From: Thermoplasmatota archaeon | Lineage (GTDB): Archaea; Thermoplasmatota; Thermoplasmata; Thermoplasmatales; Thermoplasmataceae | Direction of reading: 5' to 3' | Length of the DNA stretch: 7,632 nucleotides | Assembly: GCA_023379355.1 (NCBI GenBank) | Contig: JAMCUD010000038.1 | Span: 7,814-15,445, forward strand | Part shown: piece by piece, positions 4,881 to 7,632 of the stretch | How the letters are laid out: each line of letters starts with the position of its first letter | Numbering within the stretch: position 1 is the first letter of the stretch | Translations under genes and position numbers: made by a program | Notes under the pieces: model-generated | Databases searched by the model: none | Told to the model about the DNA's origin: nothing | Seen by the model: the letters and a program-made list of their open reading frames with translations, nothing else

Positions 4881-7632
4881 TCAGTTTCTTTCAGGAAGTT
4901 CAGGTATTATCTTCCCTTTTTCCTTGATGATCCTGTTGACTTCATCTATAGTCCTGTCCAGTTGCACATCCCTGTGATTCATATAGTCAGAAGGACCGTT
5001 TTCAACCTCGATGTCCGGATCTGTGCCGTAATTTTCAACGCCCCATCCAACATCCTTGAACCAGAATGCAAACTGGGGTTGAGTTACGGTTGTGCCATCA
5101 ACAAGGGTGATTTTCGGGTTTATGCCAACAACTCCTCCCCACGTTCTCGTGCCAAGAAGGGGACCGAGTTTCATGAGCTTGAAGCTGTGTGAGAAAATAT
5201 CCCCGTCAGAACCGGCCATTTCGTTTGTAAGTGCAACAATGGGACCATTTACCGAATATGCCGGGTAATGATCCGGATCGCCCCTTCTGGGAAAATCATA
5301 CCCCAGTATTTCTCTCCTCAGTTTCTCAAGTATGAGCTGTGAAACGTGTCCACCGCCATTCCATCTCACATCAACAATGAGACCATCTTTCCTGTACTCC
5401 TGTATGAACAGCCGGTGAAATTCACCGAACCCCATTGGTCCCATATCCGGGATGTGCACATACCCAACTTTTCCATCTGTCTTCCTGTGAACATAAGAAC
5501 GGTTTGCCTCTACCCAGTCGCGATACAGTGTTCTCCTGTCATCTTCCATTGCTTTTACAGTAACCCTCTGTTTTTTCCCATTGACAGAGAAATTCATGTT
5601 CACAAAGTATCCACCCTTTCCAAGCATATACTTACCCAATGGGTCTCTGCCGTTGAAGGTTTCATTGTCTATTCCAGTGATTGTGGACCCCTCCAGATCT
5701 AAACCAAAGAACAGCAGGGGATTCCTCTCTTCCGGATTGGATTGATCTGCCCTGAAGATTTTGTCCAGCTTAAAGCCATCTCCAGTGGATCTTACCTGGA
5801 TTCCAAGTTTACCGACCCTGGAAATTCTTGTGTCAGTTATGTCTCCGCCCATCTCATATGCATGGGAGGTGCCAAGCTCTCCGTTGGCCTCTTTGATGAG
5901 ATCTGATAATTCTGATCTGGTTGAAATCCCTTCAAGAAGTGGATGGTACATGTCATAGACCTTTTTCCATTCTTTCTTGACTTTGTCAGGATTCCAGTAG
6001 TTTTCGTTCATAAGTTTCCATGCTTCTCTGAACATCTCATTCCATTCCGATTTGAGATCCACCTTGAAGCGTATTCTCTGAATTTCCAAGTTGATGTCCT
6101 CTGGGGCTCCGGGCATTCCTGGGAGAGGTGGAAATCCCATGGATGTTGTTGTTGAAGGAGTAATCCTGTATTTTCCCCCACTGTCTATAAGTATCTTCTT
6201 CATGTCACCCGAGAAACTGAAATCACTTACCCCAGAAGCAACAACTCTTGTCTTTCCGGTTTTAATATCATAAGCTTTCAGAGTTCCTGATGATCTTTTA
6301 CTGCTGCTGTAAAGATAGTATTTCATTGCTCCTTCCGGAGGGAATTCCAGATAGAACACGCTTGATCCGTCACTGAATATTTTTTCATAGTCGGCCATTT
6401 CCATGGGCATTGTTTCTATGCGATTCCCTATTTTATCAGGATCAATGTCGAATCTGGATTTTTCATCCGCCTTACTGGCATATGATTCCGGAACCATGTT
6501 CGCTGGTGAATTCAGATTTTTGCGTAACGAAACAACATTCACTCTTGCTGCCGTGGGATATCCAAGATCGAAAAGAATCTTGTCGTATACAGGATCCAGA
6601 CTTCGTCTTGAAATATAGTAAAGGTAGCTTCCGTTTGGATCAAATGAGGGACAGTAGTCAATCCCACCCTGGGAAGTCACGTCGATTTTGATCTTTCCAT
6701 CATAAGAAGCCAGACGTATATTGCTTGTTTCAGAAGAGTTCTTAAAACTGTAGGCAACCCATCTGCTGTCTGGTGACCAGACTGCATCTTCTATGAAACC
6801 TTTTTCGCAGGAATCCACGAGATCATATTTATTATCCTTGAGGTCGAAAATATGCATTTCGAATCTGTTGTTCAGTAGGACAAGTTTTGATTTGTTCGGT
6901 GAGAGAGATATCCTATGCACAATGCCAGAATCAAATCTTGTTTCGCCTGTTTCTCCCGTCAAGACATTGTATTTTACAACGTATTCATCCAGTCCATCTG
7001 AAGTTGTAAGTATTATGTTCTCGTCATCCACAAAATCTAAATTCCTTATTCTCTGATCCGGTTTTTTGTTTATCTCGTAAACCGGGCCCCCCTGAGGATT
7101 CATCACGAAACCGTGCCCCCTCGAAATTATACCGGCTATAGTTGAATCTTTGTTAATTGCCACAGAAGTTAGATAATCTTCTGGATTCACGAATTTGTGA
7201 AGATCCTCTGGCCCTGGTGAGTTAACACTGATTTTCACCTTTTCTGATTTCCCGCTTGAAATATCCAGAATGAAGATATTTCCACCAGCCTGATATGCCA
7301 CTCTTTGTCCATCAATGCTAGTGTTCCTTACGAAAAAATCCCTGGAATCGGATATCTTTTTTATGTTCCTGCCATCGAAATCTATGGAATACAAGTTTGC
7401 AATTCCATCCTTATCAGAAACAAAGAGAACCTTTTCGCCATGGATCATGGGACATGTAATCCTTCCATAGTTTTTCAGTAAAAGTTTAAAATTCCCACTG
7501 TTTTCCCAATCTAACCACAGGCTCCCGCTCGTGCCTCCACCATATCTTTTCCAGAAGGGAACGTCATTCGTATTCCTTCCCAGAAGAGTGGATTTGCCAG
7601 AATATGCCACATGGTTTGCAGGACCATATCCA
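4881..7632 (-). CDS. tri: Tricorn protease, N-terminus beyond the window
   Basis: Tricorn is a large cytosolic serine protease that forms hexamers and capsids and cuts proteasome products into di- to pentapeptides, which factors F1-F3 trim further. The frame has no stop up to the window edge; the first in-frame start candidate, GTG at 7610, is internal, since upstream codons read GYGPANH, matching the region before the GRNT segment of the Thermoplasma acidophilum protein. By recollection of that 1071-residue protein, about 140 residues are missing. Numbering from the GTG (909 residues): six- and seven-bladed beta-propeller repeats fill about 1-490; the C1 helical part is about 518-590 with catalytic S582-H583 (TSHAYE); a PDZ-like domain spans about 595-690; the C2 part holds S801 (nucleophile) with D802 (AGSDGD) and E859 (GVENYG). 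These match S745, H746, S965, D966 and E1023 of T. acidophilum, with the same 58-residue spacing from S to E. The active site therefore looks intact. A Pro/Gly-rich linker (about 485-503) joins propeller and C1. The promoter is outside the window. Confidence 0.97.
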   Translation of the reverse strand, partial: GYGPANHVAYSGKSTLLGRNTNDVPFWKRYGGGTSGSLWLDWENSGNFKLLLKNYGRITCPMIHGEKVLFVSDKDGIANLYSIDFDGRNIKKISDSRDFFVRNTSIDGQRVAYQAGGNIFILDISSGKSEKVKISVNSPGPEDLHKFVNPEDYLTSVAINKDSTIAGIISRGHGFVMNPQGGPVYEINKKPDQRIRNLDFVDDENIILTTSDGLDEYVVKYNVLTGETGETRFDSGIVHRISLSPNKSKLVLLNNRFEMHIFDLKDNKYDLVDSCEKGFIEDAVWSPDSRWVAYSFKNSSETSNIRLASYDGKIKIDVTSQGGIDYCPSFDPNGSYLYYISRRSLDPVYDKILFDLGYPTAARVNVVSLRKNLNSPANMVPESYASKADEKSRFDIDPDKIGNRIETMPMEMADYEKIFSDGSSVFYLEFPPEGAMKYYLYSSSKRSSGTLKAYDIKTGKTRVVASGVSDFSFSGDMKKILIDSGGKYRITPSTTTSMGFPPLPGMPGAPEDINLEIQRIRFKVDLKSEWNEMFREAWKLMNENYWNPDKVKKEWKKVYDMYHPLLEGISTRSELSDLIKEANGELGTSHAYEMGGDITDTRISRVGKLGIQVRSTGDGFKLDKIFRADQSNPEERNPLLFFGLDLEGSTITGIDNETFNGRDPLGKYMLGKGGYFVNMNFSVNGKKQRVTVKAMEDDRRTLYRDWVEANRSYVHRKTDGKVGYVHIPDMGPMGFGEFHRLFIQEYRKDGLIVDVRWNGGGHVSQLILEKLRREILGYDFPRRGDPDHYPAYSVNGPIVALTNEMAGSDGDIFSHSFKLMKLGPLLGTRTWGGVVGINPKITLVDGTTVTQPQFAFWFKDVGWGVENYGTDPDIEVENGPSDYMNHRDVQLDRTIDEVNRIIKEKGKIIPELPERN
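4917..4921 (+). terminator. Possible weak terminator of the coiled-coil gene
   Basis: A pyrimidine-rich stretch ending in T5 lies about 50 bases past the TAA TAA stop codons, inside the 3' end of the tricorn gene. It is the first T-run after the gene, but short. Confidence 0.25.

Noticed and set aside
4872..7056. Several plus-strand frames of 60-118 codons opposite tricorn
   Set aside because: Tricorn is unambiguous here, with catalytic residues at conserved spacing; the opposite frames have no motifs, starts or ribosome sites.
7608..7610. GTG at 7610 as the true start of tricorn
   Set aside because: The frame is open to the window edge and upstream codons match conserved tricorn sequence, so the gene is cut by the window and does not start there.

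Overview
The window looks like chromosomal DNA of an acidophilic, cell-wall-less euryarchaeon of the Thermoplasmatales (Thermoplasma, Ferroplasma, Picrophilus or Cuniculiplasma type). The main evidence is a tricorn protease close to that of Thermoplasma acidophilum and a radical SAM enzyme of the tetraether lipid synthase (Tes) family. A/T-rich TATA boxes about 20-25 bases before several start codons (leaderless style) and oligo-T terminators fit the same assignment. No genus can be fixed from the sequence alone.

Layout. Positions 1-200: left end of an IS200/IS605-family insertion sequence on the minus strand. It holds the first 26 codons of tnpB, its promoter, a tiny leader ORF and a terminal stem-loop, and it abuts a TTTTAAC sequence. 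Positions 201-700: no intact gene; one minus-strand frame reads like a decayed coding sequence with two internal stops. Positions 718-2538 (minus): the Tes-like radical SAM gene, with a terminator, Shine-Dalgarno site and TATA box. Positions 2540-2999: intergenic DNA with two strong stem-loops and a 40-codon ORF of doubtful status. Positions 3000-3072 (plus): tRNA-Gly(GCC), with a TATA box upstream and a T6 terminator that lies inside the 3' end of the next gene. Positions 3078-3353 (minus): a 91-residue unknown protein. Positions 3441-4187 (plus): a SpoIIM/DUF95-like membrane protein. Positions 4359-4865 (plus): a coiled-coil protein of unknown family whose annotated TTG start is probably wrong. 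Positions 4881-7632 (minus): tricorn protease, cut at its N-terminus by the window edge.

The genes do not form an operon. Neighbours are convergent (tRNA/91-aa gene, coiled-coil gene/tricorn) or divergent (91-aa gene/SpoIIM-like gene), each apparently with its own promoter. Two genes relate to known thermoacidophile traits: Tes joins two diether lipids into the membrane-spanning tetraethers that make the membrane acid-proof, and tricorn degrades peptides released by the proteasome.

I did not find a convincing undescribed multi-gene system. The best leads are the IS605-type left end with its ATGA-coupled leader ORF, the A5 run at 4314-4318 that would restore an ATG-started reading frame if it were A6, the C at position 55 of tRNA-Gly, the cysteine count of the Tes protein, and the paired stem-loops at 2688-2741.
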